Origin: Petrotoga sp. UBA5851
GTDB taxonomy: Bacteria; Thermotogota; Thermotogae; Petrotogales; Petrotogaceae
Length of the DNA stretch: 12,725 nt
Assembly: GCA_002431635.1 (NCBI GenBank)
Contig: DJGH01000052.1
Coordinates: 10,384 to 23,108 of the forward strand
Reading direction: 5' to 3'
The notes under the pieces are model-generated. The model did not search any database. It worked only from the letters and a program-made list of their open reading frames with translations, and was not told where the DNA came from. The position numbers and the translations under genes were made by a program. Below are positions 1 to 5,856 of the stretch, in pieces (positions within the stretch are counted from its first letter, which is position 1; every line of letters begins with the position of its first letter).

Positions 1-942
1 ATCAACGAAATTTTAAATTATAACGGAGGCGAGAACTATGCCTTAAGGCTTGTGCACCCGAGCCTTCCTGAAACCGAGAATATGCTTCTTTCTACCAATA
101 TGAAGGATGATAGGGGTAATATGCCTTATCTCATGGAGCTTGAAGGAGTTAGGAGTAATGGACAGGTATTCTTTACTTATTATTTTAAAAAGCCCAGCAG
201 TGGTACTTCCTCTGAAAAGATTTCCTATGCACGGCTTTATAAAAAGTATAACTGGGTAATAGCAATGGGAACTTATACTGACGATATGCACCTGTATATT
301 GAAGAAACTGACCGCAAGATAAGAGCTATATCTCTTAATGCTACTCTCAACACCATATGGTTTTTGCTGGCTATAGTTCTGGTATGTCTGACTTTGATGG
401 TTACAATCAACAGATATTATTTCAGACGGTCAAAAAAAACTCTGGAGAAAGAAGTGAACAGCGATATACTTACACGGGCTTACAGCAGAAGATTCGGAAT
501 AAACGAAATGAGCAGAGCTTTCAATGATTTTCGCAAGTACGGAATCAACAGCGGTATAATGATTTTTGATATTGACCATTTTAAGAAAGTAAACGATACC
601 TACGGACACGATGCCGGAGATATGGTTCTGAAAGAGCTGACAGATTCGGTGCTTAACTGTATAAGAAGTTCGGACAGATGTATCCGCTGGGGTGGAGACG
701 AGTTCATATGTATTTTCAATAATATCAGTCCGGAGGATATGAAATCTTTCGGGCATAAGATACTAGCAACAGCTTCTGCACTCAATATAAATGCAGGAAA
801 TGTTAAAATATTTGTAAGTGTATCAATCGGAATGTCGGCTTTCTGTGAAACCGACAATAGTTACGAGGATGCTCTTAAAAGGGCAGATAAAGCTCTTTAC
901 AACTCAAAATCCAACGGAAGAAATAAGGCTACTATTTTATGA
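1..942 (+). CDS. Cache-domain membrane diguanylate cyclase (GGDEF), 5'-truncated
   Basis: The frame is open from the first base, so the gene starts upstream; 313 residues are visible. The first ~105 residues look like the end of an extracellular Cache sensor domain, with the typical closing pattern of a tyrosine-rich strand followed by WVIAMGTYTDDM. One transmembrane helix follows (about 117-138), then a complete GGDEF domain to the C-terminus. The active-site GGDEF is intact at residues 231-235, and an RSSD sequence at 222-225 lies exactly five residues before it, matching the RxxD inhibitory site. The family condenses two GTP into cyclic di-GMP; an intact I-site predicts product inhibition. 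The protein should sit in the membrane, sense a small extracellular ligand and signal inward. There is no EAL domain. The ligand cannot be told from sequence. Confidence 0.93.
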   Translation: MNEILNYNGGENYALRLVHPSLPETENMLLSTNMKDDRGNMPYLMELEGVRSNGQVFFTYYFKKPSSGTSSEKISYARLYKKYNWVIAMGTYTDDMHLYIEETDRKIRAISLNATLNTIWFLLAIVLVCLTLMVTINRYYFRRSKKTLEKEVNSDILTRAYSRRFGINEMSRAFNDFRKYGINSGIMIFDIDHFKKVNDTYGHDAGDMVLKELTDSVLNCIRSSDRCIRWGGDEFICIFNNISPEDMKSFGHKILATASALNINAGNVKIFVSVSIGMSAFCETDNSYEDALKRADKALYNSKSNGRNKATIL

Positions 943-981
943 TAAAATTGCTGTAACCAAAGATTTTTTTATTAGTACTAC

Positions 982-986
982 GGAGG
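982..986 (+). promoter_or_regulatory. Ribosome-binding site choosing the DinB-family start
   Basis: GGAGG lies 8 bases before the ATG at 995. The same frame stays open back to 818, but that extension overlaps the GGDEF coding region and matches nothing recognisable, so this site fixes the start at 995. Confidence 0.8.
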
Positions 987-994
987 CATTAATA

Positions 995-1684
995 ATGAGC
1001 ATAGCATCAGAATGGAATATTGATCAGAAAAAAATGAATGAACTGATAAAAAAGGAAAACACTTTTGAAGCCGGGAAAAAGCTTTTTATGGCTTTGCACG
1101 CATCAGTTCACTTTTCAGTTCAAAGCGGCTTAACTATCTTGGACAAACTTTGGGATGGTCTTGAAAAAAGTGCTCTTGGAATTATGCCCACAGAAAAAGA
1201 TGTGACCATAGCGTGGAACATCTGGCATATCACAAGGATTGAGGATTTAACCGCAAATATACTAATTTCAGCTGGAGAACAGGTCCTTAACGGACAATGG
1301 CTTAAAAAAATCGGAACATCAGTTACAGATACAGGTAATGCAATGACCGATGAACAAATAATTAGCTTCAGCAGAGAGATAGATCCTTGCGGGCTGAGAG
1401 ATTACAGGATAGCTGTAGGAGAAAGAACAAAAAGTATTTTATCACGGTTGGATTTTATGGATATGAAAAGAACTGTCGATAAAAAAGCTGTCGCTGAAAT
1501 ACGAAGAATCGGAGGAGTAATCGAACACCCCGATTCGATCTGGCTTTTGGACTTCTGGAGTAAAAAAAACATCTCCGGAATAATAAAAATGCCTTTGACC
1601 CGTCACCAGATTGTCCATATTAACGATAGTTTAAGACTCAAAGATGCCATTTCAAAAAAAAGATTTTTTATCTTGCATGACTAA
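995..1684 (+). CDS. DinB-superfamily protein (putative metal-dependent enzyme)
   Basis: 229 residues from the ATG at 995. The protein looks like a four-helix-bundle DinB/YfiT-type protein. Its most telling segment is around residues 73-84 (AWNIWHITRIED), where a helix carries the central metal-ligand histidine, H78. Candidate partner histidines are H35 or H39 in the first helix and H204 or H208 in the helix near the C-terminus, giving the three-histidine arrangement of the superfamily. Members bind a divalent metal; many act as thiol-dependent transferases (bacillithiol or mycothiol), but most are uncharacterised and no substrate can be assigned here. It follows the diguanylate cyclase by 52 bases and precedes the YkvA-type gene by 11 bases, so it is probably co-transcribed with the latter. 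Family confidence is good; function is unknown. Confidence 0.8.
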   Translation: MSIASEWNIDQKKMNELIKKENTFEAGKKLFMALHASVHFSVQSGLTILDKLWDGLEKSALGIMPTEKDVTIAWNIWHITRIEDLTANILISAGEQVLNGQWLKKIGTSVTDTGNAMTDEQIISFSREIDPCGLRDYRIAVGERTKSILSRLDFMDMKRTVDKKAVAEIRRIGGVIEHPDSIWLLDFWSKKNISGIIKMPLTRHQIVHINDSLRLKDAISKKRFFILHD

Positions 1685-1695
1685 AGGACGATGCC

Positions 1696-2070
1696 ATGAA
1701 TCTAAAACAGCGCATAGAAAAGCTTAAAATTAATATTCCCGCCATCTTTCTTGCCTTAGGAAAAAAGGAAACGCCAGTTTTGGCTAAGATATTAGCTTGG
1801 ATGACAGTTGCATACGCTTTATCTCCCATAGACCTTATTCCCGACTTCATACCTGTTTTGGGTTATCTAGACGATTTATTGATCTTGCCTATCTTAGTGA
1901 CCCTTACAATAAAATTAATTCCTAAAGATGTTTTTGCCCAGTGTCTCGAACAATCAAAAAACATATGGAAAGAAGAAAAAACCAGCAAATGGTACTTCGC
2001 AATCGGTATTGCTTTTATGTGGATCTTAATTTTTATGATGATACTAAAACTATTTTTCCTTAAGGCTTAA
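1696..2070 (+). CDS. YkvA family (DUF1232) membrane protein
   Basis: 124 residues. The DUF1232 signature is clear at about residues 40-60: YALSPIDLIPDFIP followed by a GYLDD turn, with a hydrophobic stretch after it. A second strongly hydrophobic segment near the C-terminus (about 97-122) looks like a transmembrane helix, so the protein is probably membrane-associated. An AAAGGA ribosome-binding site precedes the ATG closely. The family is widespread in bacteria and has no established biochemical role. The gene is the second of a probable two-gene unit with the DinB-family gene, and a terminator follows the stop codon immediately. Confidence 0.88.
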   Translation: MNLKQRIEKLKINIPAIFLALGKKETPVLAKILAWMTVAYALSPIDLIPDFIPVLGYLDDLLILPILVTLTIKLIPKDVFAQCLEQSKNIWKEEKTSKWYFAIGIAFMWILIFMMILKLFFLKA

Positions 2071-2104
2071 AAGACTGACTTCCTAATAAGTCCGTCTTTT
2101 TTTT
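2071..2104 (+). terminator. Rho-independent terminator after the DinB/YkvA unit
   Basis: AAGACTGACTT (2071-2081) pairs with AAGTCCGTCTT (2088-2098) across a six-base loop, with one internal T-C mismatch. The stem runs straight into a T tract ending at 2104. It directly follows the stop codon of the YkvA-type gene. Confidence 0.85.
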
Positions 2105-2152
2105 ATATTCAAATCATAATATGAACTTAATAGATATGTATTTCAGTCTTCA

Positions 2153-2181
2153 TTGATTTGTATACAAGAATTTGTTAGTAT
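2153..2181 (+). promoter_or_regulatory. Candidate promoter of the AbrB-ABC operon, with a palindrome in the spacer
   Basis: A -35-like TTGATT (2153-2158) and a -10-like TAGTAT (2176-2181) are 17 bases apart, about 50 bases before the AbrB-family gene. The spacer includes a perfect 10-bp palindrome, TTGTATACAA (2158-2167). The region is AT-rich, so alternative -10 boxes such as TATAAG nearby are possible. An operator for the downstream regulator is plausible but unproven. Confidence 0.45.
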
Positions 2182-2232
2182 ATAAGTATAGTAAGAAAAA
2201 TAAGATTTAAACGAATAACAAAGGAGGATCTC

Positions 2233-2481
2233 ATGCAGCAGGGCGATAAAAGATTTTATGGAACAGTTACAGTAAGTGAAAGAGGACAGATCGTAATTCC
2301 GGCAGATGCACGAAAGGATTTTAACATAAAAACCGGAGATAAGCTTCTTGTATTCGGAGATATCAATCAAGGACTTGCTTTTGCCACAGTTGAAATAATG
2401 GCGAAAAATATGGCAGGTACAACAGAACTCTTCAAAGAAATACAAAACACAATAAAACCGGAGGAAGAACAAAATGGTTGA
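2233..2481 (+). CDS. AbrB/MazE/SpoVT-family DNA-binding protein
   Basis: 82 residues. The N-terminal ~45 residues match the swapped-hairpin AbrB fold: a GTVTVSERGQIVIP strand, then a helix (DARKDF) and the segment NIKTGDKLLVFGD. The rest is a short helical tail (about 53-80) without a recognisable second domain. Such proteins bind DNA as dimers or tetramers; some are antitoxins and others are transition-state or local regulators. No toxin gene follows. The reading frame instead overlaps the ABC ATPase gene by 8 bases, so this is most likely a local regulator of the ABC operon. An AAAGGAGG ribosome-binding site supports the start. Autoregulation through the upstream palindrome is an inference. 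Confidence 0.88.
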   Translation: MQQGDKRFYGTVTVSERGQIVIPADARKDFNIKTGDKLLVFGDINQGLAFATVEIMAKNMAGTTELFKEIQNTIKPEEEQNG

Positions 2482-3205
2482 TATCAAAACAGATAAACTG
2501 ACTAAAAAATACCAAAACCTAACCGCAGTAGACTCACTTGAGCTTTCAATAGAGCATGGAGAACTTTTTTCTCTTCTAGGAGTAAACGGAGCTGGAAAAA
2601 GCACAACTATTAAAATGCTTACCTGCCTAAGCAAACCTACTTCAGGTAATGCATTTATTTTAGGTGAAAGCATTTTAACTAATCCATTTTTTGTAAAAGA
2701 TAATATCGGCGTTTCACCCCAGGAAACAGCTGTCGCCGCAAACCTAACTGTGAGGGAAAATCTTGAGTTCATTGCTGGCATCCATGGCAGCAGTAACGGT
2801 TTATCCAAGGAAAAAGCTGTTCAGATGATCAAAAAATTTCATTTTGCCAAGTATGAAAATATCCGTTCCAAAAATCTTTCCGGCGGCTGGCAGCGTAGGC
2901 TAAGTATAGCCATGGCTCTTATCTCAGAACCAAAGATTCTCTTTCTTGACGAGCCTACCTTAGGACTTGATGTTCTTGCACGCAGAGAGCTTTGGGAAGT
3001 GATTAGAGACCTTAAGACTTCAACAACCATAATACTTACCACTCACTATCTTGAAGAAGCCCAGGCACTTTCAGATAGGATCGGTATTATGTCCAGTGGA
3101 AAGCTGACAGCAGCCGGAACGGTTGAAGAGATCATTAAAAAAAGCGGAAAAAACAACTTTGAAGATGCATTTATAACACTTGCCGGGGAGGAAGATTATC
3201 AATGA
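2474..3205 (+). CDS. ABC transporter ATP-binding protein (DrrA/CcmA-like exporter class)
   Basis: 243 residues with all nucleotide-binding motifs: Walker A GVNGAGKST (36-44), Q-loop glutamine Q83, signature LSGGW (135-139), Walker B ILFLDE (155-160), D-loop GLD and the switch histidine H191. This is the single-domain ATPase class that pairs with ABC-2 permeases in export of drugs, lipids or peptides. Its start lies inside the end of the AbrB-family gene, with GGAGG at 2460-2464. The stop overlaps the permease start by four bases (ATGA), indicating translational coupling and a 1:1 complex. The exported substrate cannot be deduced from the sequence. Confidence 0.95.
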   Translation: MVDIKTDKLTKKYQNLTAVDSLELSIEHGELFSLLGVNGAGKSTTIKMLTCLSKPTSGNAFILGESILTNPFFVKDNIGVSPQETAVAANLTVRENLEFIAGIHGSSNGLSKEKAVQMIKKFHFAKYENIRSKNLSGGWQRRLSIAMALISEPKILFLDEPTLGLDVLARRELWEVIRDLKTSTTIILTTHYLEEAQALSDRIGIMSSGKLTAAGTVEEIIKKSGKNNFEDAFITLAGEEDYQ

Positions 3206-3933
3206 AAATACTTGTCTTTGCAAAAAGAAATTTTAAAGAAATTGTACGAGATCCCATGAATCTTTTTTTTGGAATAGGTTTTCCTGTAATTCTTTTGATA
3301 GCCCTAAGCACTATGGGGAAAAATATACCTGGTGAACAGTTTACTTTAATACAGCTTACTCCCGGCATAACGGTTTTCGGTCTTTCTTTTATATCACTTT
3401 TTTCAGGAGTACTGCTGGCAAAAGACCGAAGTAGTTCTTTTCTGATGCGTCTGTTTACTTCTCCTCTAAAATCACATGATTTTATATGGGGATATCTGCT
3501 TCCTTTGTTCCCCATGGCTTTTATACAGGGAATAATATGTTTTATTGCCGCCATACTGCTGGGACTTGATTTCAATATGAACTTAGTATTATCTTTCATT
3601 ACTCTTATTCCTACTTCCTTACTTTTTATAGGAATAGGTCTGGTGTGCGGAATTATATTCAACGACAAACAGGTTGGTGGAATATGCGGTGCACTTCTTA
3701 CAAATCTTACCGTATGGCTCAGCGGTGCATGGTTTCCTCTTGAAATTGTTGGCAAGACCTTTAAAAATATTGCTATGTTGCTTCCTTTCATTCATTCTGT
3801 AGAAATTTCAAGAGATGCACTTAACGGAAATTACCAGAACTTTTTTATTCATCTGATTTGGATTCTTGGATATACGGTAGCCCTTCTAAGTCTAGCCATA
3901 CTATTATTTAATAGAAAAATGAACAAAGATTGA
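3202..3933 (+). CDS. ABC-2 type transporter permease
   Basis: 243 residues with about six membrane helices (near 20-38, 54-74, 98-120, 126-150, 157-178 and 216-236). The layout is typical of ABC-2 permeases: a short cytoplasmic N-terminus with RDP before helix 1, a charged loop after helix 2 (AKDRSSSFLMRLFTSP), and a conserved region around 156-180 (KQVGGICG, then WLSGAWFPLE). It overlaps the ATPase gene by four bases and would form the membrane channel of that exporter. The next gene, on the opposite strand, ends only 15 bases beyond its stop, and I see no clear terminator between the converging genes. Confidence 0.94.
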   Translation: MKILVFAKRNFKEIVRDPMNLFFGIGFPVILLIALSTMGKNIPGEQFTLIQLTPGITVFGLSFISLFSGVLLAKDRSSSFLMRLFTSPLKSHDFIWGYLLPLFPMAFIQGIICFIAAILLGLDFNMNLVLSFITLIPTSLLFIGIGLVCGIIFNDKQVGGICGALLTNLTVWLSGAWFPLEIVGKTFKNIAMLLPFIHSVEISRDALNGNYQNFFIHLIWILGYTVALLSLAILLFNRKMNKD

Positions 3934-3948
3934 CTTAATACAAATGCT

Positions 3949-4608
3949 TTAAAAAATAACAAAGTAATTTTTTTTATAGTTAATCAATCCATCTCTCTTC
4001 ATTTTTGAAAGTTCTCGTGATAAAGAGCTCCTTTCAACGTTAAGGTACTCTGCCATTGAACTTCTATCTAGAGGGATGGAAATTTTTTTGCTTCCCTGAT
4101 CTTTTGATACTGTCAAAAGATAAGTCATTATCTTTTCTCTGACAGATGATTTTATAAGGCAATCGTTTCTATCATGAAGTACCATGGCTTTTTCTGCTAT
4201 CCCGGCCAATAAATTTTTCATAAGAATTTTATGACAGTTGCAACGCTTTGAGCATCCCTCAATAATTATTTCTATTGGAAAAAATACAGCATAGGCCTCC
4301 TGCGAAGCCTGTACTGAAACCGGACTTTTCCTTTTTTGGCTGCAAGCAAGAAGTATTCCTATAAAATTGCTCGGTTCAATCATAGTAACTATTATTGTTT
4401 TACCGTCTATATCATTTTTTAGAGACCTGGCTGTTCCGTAAAGAAGAATACCTACTTCACTCACCTTATCTCCTTCCCATATCATCATCCCACCCTTTGA
4501 GTACTTTCTATACGATGCCTTAAGACATACCAGCATCTTTTTTATTTCGCTTTCTGAAATATTACTGAATAGAACAGATTTTGAAAGAGTATCAAAAAAA
4601 ATTTCCAT
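3949..4608 (-). CDS. Crp/Fnr-family transcriptional regulator with a cysteine cluster
   Basis: 219 residues on the minus strand. The N-terminal ~115 residues form a cyclic-nucleotide-binding-type beta roll (with MIWEGDKVSEVGILLYG at about 42-58). A linker and dimerisation helix follow, then a winged-helix domain whose HTH (MAEYLNVERSSLSREL) lies at about 185-200. A GCSKRCNCH segment at 118-126 places cysteines C119, C123 and C125 plus H126 just before the long helix, a possible redox or metal site. The ligand is unknown. The start at 4608 fits the usual family N-terminus, and an in-frame stop lies a few codons upstream. The nearest GGAGG is 27 bases away, beyond an inverted repeat. The gene diverges from the permease pair and probably controls it. 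Confidence 0.92.
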   Translation of the reverse strand: MEIFFDTLSKSVLFSNISESEIKKMLVCLKASYRKYSKGGMMIWEGDKVSEVGILLYGTARSLKNDIDGKTIIVTMIEPSNFIGILLACSQKRKSPVSVQASQEAYAVFFPIEIIIEGCSKRCNCHKILMKNLLAGIAEKAMVLHDRNDCLIKSSVREKIMTYLLTVSKDQGSKKISIPLDRSSMAEYLNVERSSLSRELSKMKRDGLINYKKNYFVIF

Positions 4609-4616
4609 ATCAAAAA

Positions 4617-4634
4617 ATGTTGCTTAGGCAACAT
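4617..4634. promoter_or_regulatory. 18-bp pseudo-palindrome, candidate Crp/Fnr operator
   Basis: ATGTTGCTTAGGCAACAT: two perfect 7-base inverted arms around a four-base centre (16 of 18 positions symmetric). It lies in the 92-base gap between the divergent regulator and permease genes. Its centre (4625.5) is 41.5 bases before the start site predicted from the permease -10 box, the class II activator position. Read on the minus strand it lies just inside the regulator transcript, where it could also fold as a hairpin followed by six T. Confidence 0.65.
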
Positions 4635-4647
4635 ACCTCCATACAAA

Positions 4648-4676
4648 AATATACTACAATTACTAGTAAAAGACAA
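4648..4676 (-). promoter_or_regulatory. Promoter of the Crp/Fnr-family gene
   Basis: On the minus strand, TTGTCT (4676-4671) and TATATT (4653-4648) are spaced by 17 bases. The predicted start is near 4641, giving a leader of about 33 bases that contains the palindrome. The -10 box lies directly beside the oppositely oriented permease -10 box, so the two promoters probably compete. Confidence 0.6.
4655..4660 (+). promoter_or_regulatory. Candidate -10 box of the permease operon (activator-dependent)
   Basis: TACAAT matches five of six consensus positions. No -35-like hexamer lies 16-18 bases upstream. Instead, the 18-bp palindrome is centred 41.5 bases before the predicted start site (about 4667), as expected for a Crp/Fnr class II activated promoter. 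Confidence 0.5.
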
Positions 4677-4691
4677 CTAATTAATTCAGGC

Positions 4692-4697
4692 AGGTGG
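4692..4697 (+). promoter_or_regulatory. Ribosome-binding site choosing the first permease start
   Basis: AGGTGG just before the ATG at 4701. The frame is open back to 4581, but that longer version would overlap the divergent gene, the operator and both promoters, and it lacks a hydrophobic N-terminus, so 4701 is preferred. Confidence 0.7.
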
Positions 4698-4700
4698 AAA

Positions 4701-5189
4701 ATGAATACTGTGTACATTATTTTTCTATATCTGATTACATTCATTCTTTTTTTTGTTTCATTTTTGTTGAGTCCCTCCAAAACTTTTGCAGCTTTTAAAA
4801 AGGCTTTTAAGCTTTTCACAATTATTCTTCCTCAATTTTTTTTAGTAACTTTATTTGCTGGAATATTATCTTCAATAATTGAGATGAAAAATATTGTAAG
4901 TCTATTTAGTATTCAATCCGGTATGACCGGAATGTTTTTTGCCTCTTTAGCAGGTTCATTTACTGTATTTCCTGTTATTTCTGTTTTTCCTATAATAAAA
5001 GAAATATTGGAAAAAGGTGCGGGTATTACGCAAGTAGCAATTTTTATTATTACTCTTACTAATGTTGGATTTGTTACATTACCTTTAGAAACGAAATTCC
5101 TTGGAAAGAAAGCCTCATTCGTCCGCAATATTATTGCTTATATTCTAGCTTTTTTTCAAGCATTTTTTATAGGACAAATGATTAAATGA
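4701..5189 (+). CDS. Half-size predicted permease, subunit 1 (ArsP/COG0701-like)
   Basis: 162 residues, almost wholly hydrophobic, with about four or five membrane helices (near 4-23, 38-60, 76-98, 109-127 and 143-160). It resembles one half of the predicted permeases of the ArsP/DUF318 type: a glycine-rich helix, a P-x5-P segment (P91 to P97), a conserved LEKG turn (103-106) and then a hydrophobic helix ending in TLPLE. The next gene encodes a second half-protein with a matching P-x5-P and LKKG pattern and overlaps this one by four bases, so the two probably form a heterodimeric transporter. Characterised ArsP proteins export organoarsenicals, but most relatives have no known substrate. The family call is moderately sure; a SpmA/SpmB-like nucleoside-recognition protein is the main alternative. 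Confidence 0.65.
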   Translation: MNTVYIIFLYLITFILFFVSFLLSPSKTFAAFKKAFKLFTIILPQFFLVTLFAGILSSIIEMKNIVSLFSIQSGMTGMFFASLAGSFTVFPVISVFPIIKEILEKGAGITQVAIFIITLTNVGFVTLPLETKFLGKKASFVRNIIAYILAFFQAFFIGQMIK

Positions 5190-5701
5190 AAACTTATCTG
5201 GCGTTAATTTTTTCTATCATATTTGTTCTGATGTTTTTGCCCAATGCAACATGGAGGATACTGATTTTTTCGTTTGAAAGCCTCAAGACTTTCCTAATTG
5301 CTATTTTTCCAGTATTTCTCTGTACAGGTCTTATGGATGTATGGCTTGAAAAAAAGACTATGATAAAAATTATGGGCAAAGGTTCAGGAGTAAAGGGAAT
5401 TATCATCTCTTTGATAATAGGTATGCTAACAGCTTTACCTCTGTATGCAGTGCTTCCTGTTGCAAGTATGCTTTTAAAAAAGGGAAGTAAACTTTCTAAC
5501 GTACTTGTTTTCATTGGTGCTTCATCAAATCTAAGGATCCCTCTTCTCATTTTTGAAACTCTCTTTATTGGATTAAAATTTACATCTGCCAATATTGTTT
5601 CAGGAATTGTATCTGTACTTATAGTCTCTTTTATTACAAACTTAATTCTGTCACCAAAAGACAAACAAACATTATACTCCGACTCTGAAAATTTTTTTTA
5701 A
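5186..5701 (+). CDS. Half-size predicted permease, subunit 2 (ArsP/COG0701-like)
   Basis: 171 residues with about five membrane helices (near 4-19, 34-50, 71-97, 104-123 and 136-155). The core around 80-110 (MLTALPLYAVLPVASMLLKKG) follows the same plan as subunit 1, with P85 to P91 matching its P91 to P97, so the pair looks like an ancient duplication kept as separate genes. A following segment (ASSNLRIPLLIFE, 112-124) resembles the conserved membrane-embedded stretch of clostridial and archaeal DUF318-type permeases. Its ATG overlaps the TGA of subunit 1, indicating coupled translation. Divergent control by the Crp/Fnr-family protein suggests transport of something linked to redox or small-molecule stress; the substrate is unknown. 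Confidence 0.7.
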   Translation: MKTYLALIFSIIFVLMFLPNATWRILIFSFESLKTFLIAIFPVFLCTGLMDVWLEKKTMIKIMGKGSGVKGIIISLIIGMLTALPLYAVLPVASMLLKKGSKLSNVLVFIGASSNLRIPLLIFETLFIGLKFTSANIVSGIVSVLIVSFITNLILSPKDKQTLYSDSENFF

Positions 5702-5729
5702 TCTTAATATTCTGCGCTATTTTACCTTA

Positions 5730-5759
5730 TTGACATTCCCTATCTTAGCAATGTATAAT
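5730..5759 (+). promoter_or_regulatory. Consensus promoter of the five-gene crt-like operon
   Basis: Perfect TTGACA (5730-5735) and perfect TATAAT (5754-5759) with an 18-base spacer. The predicted start near 5766 leaves a leader of about 90 bases before the gene at 5857. I see no riboswitch-like structure in that leader. The -10 box is bracketed by an inverted repeat annotated separately. Such a strong core promoter would be expected to need repression if it is not constitutive. Confidence 0.8.
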
Positions 5760-5772
5760 TAGATTGCCTAAT
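5744..5772. promoter_or_regulatory. Inverted repeat across the -10 box, candidate operator
   Basis: CTTAGCAAT (5744-5752) and ATTGCCTAAT (5763-5772) form an imperfect inverted repeat, one base longer in the right arm, with the TATAAT in between. The cores TTAGCAA and TTGCCTAA resemble the arms of the palindrome at 4617-4634, suggesting, but not proving, recognition by the same Crp/Fnr-family regulator. A protein bound here would block RNA polymerase. Confidence 0.35.
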
Positions 5773-5856
5773 ATTATTAAATCATCTTAAAACTTTTCAT
5801 AAAAATAACATTATATAGCTTTTATAAAAATTAGACTACTGCTAAGGAGAGGGAAT

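Noticed and set aside
818..994. In-frame upstream extension of the DinB-family gene
   Set aside because: It lies inside the GGDEF coding region in another frame and then in a short spacer, resembles no domain, and a clear GGAGG ribosome-binding site precedes the ATG at 995.
2233..2481. AbrB-type gene as an antitoxin of a toxin-antitoxin pair
   Set aside because: The overlapping next gene is a complete ABC ATPase, and no small toxin-like frame is present on either side.
2143..2808. Long minus-strand open frame opposite the AbrB-family and ABC ATPase genes
   Set aside because: No recognisable domain, and the opposite strand encodes two clear protein families throughout.
3928..3989. Inverted repeat GATTGACTTAA / TTAATCAATC between the converging ABC permease and Crp/Fnr genes
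   Set aside because: The loop is about 40 bases, the arms are AT-rich with a bulge and partly coding, and no typical terminator geometry is present.
5194..5664. Minus-strand open frame opposite permease subunit 2
   Set aside because: It mirrors the hydrophobic permease gene, lacks a ribosome-binding site and shows no family features.
5767..5856. Riboswitch in the leader of the crt-like operon
   Set aside because: The leader is very AT-rich, and I see no stable multi-stem structure or terminator-antiterminator pair.
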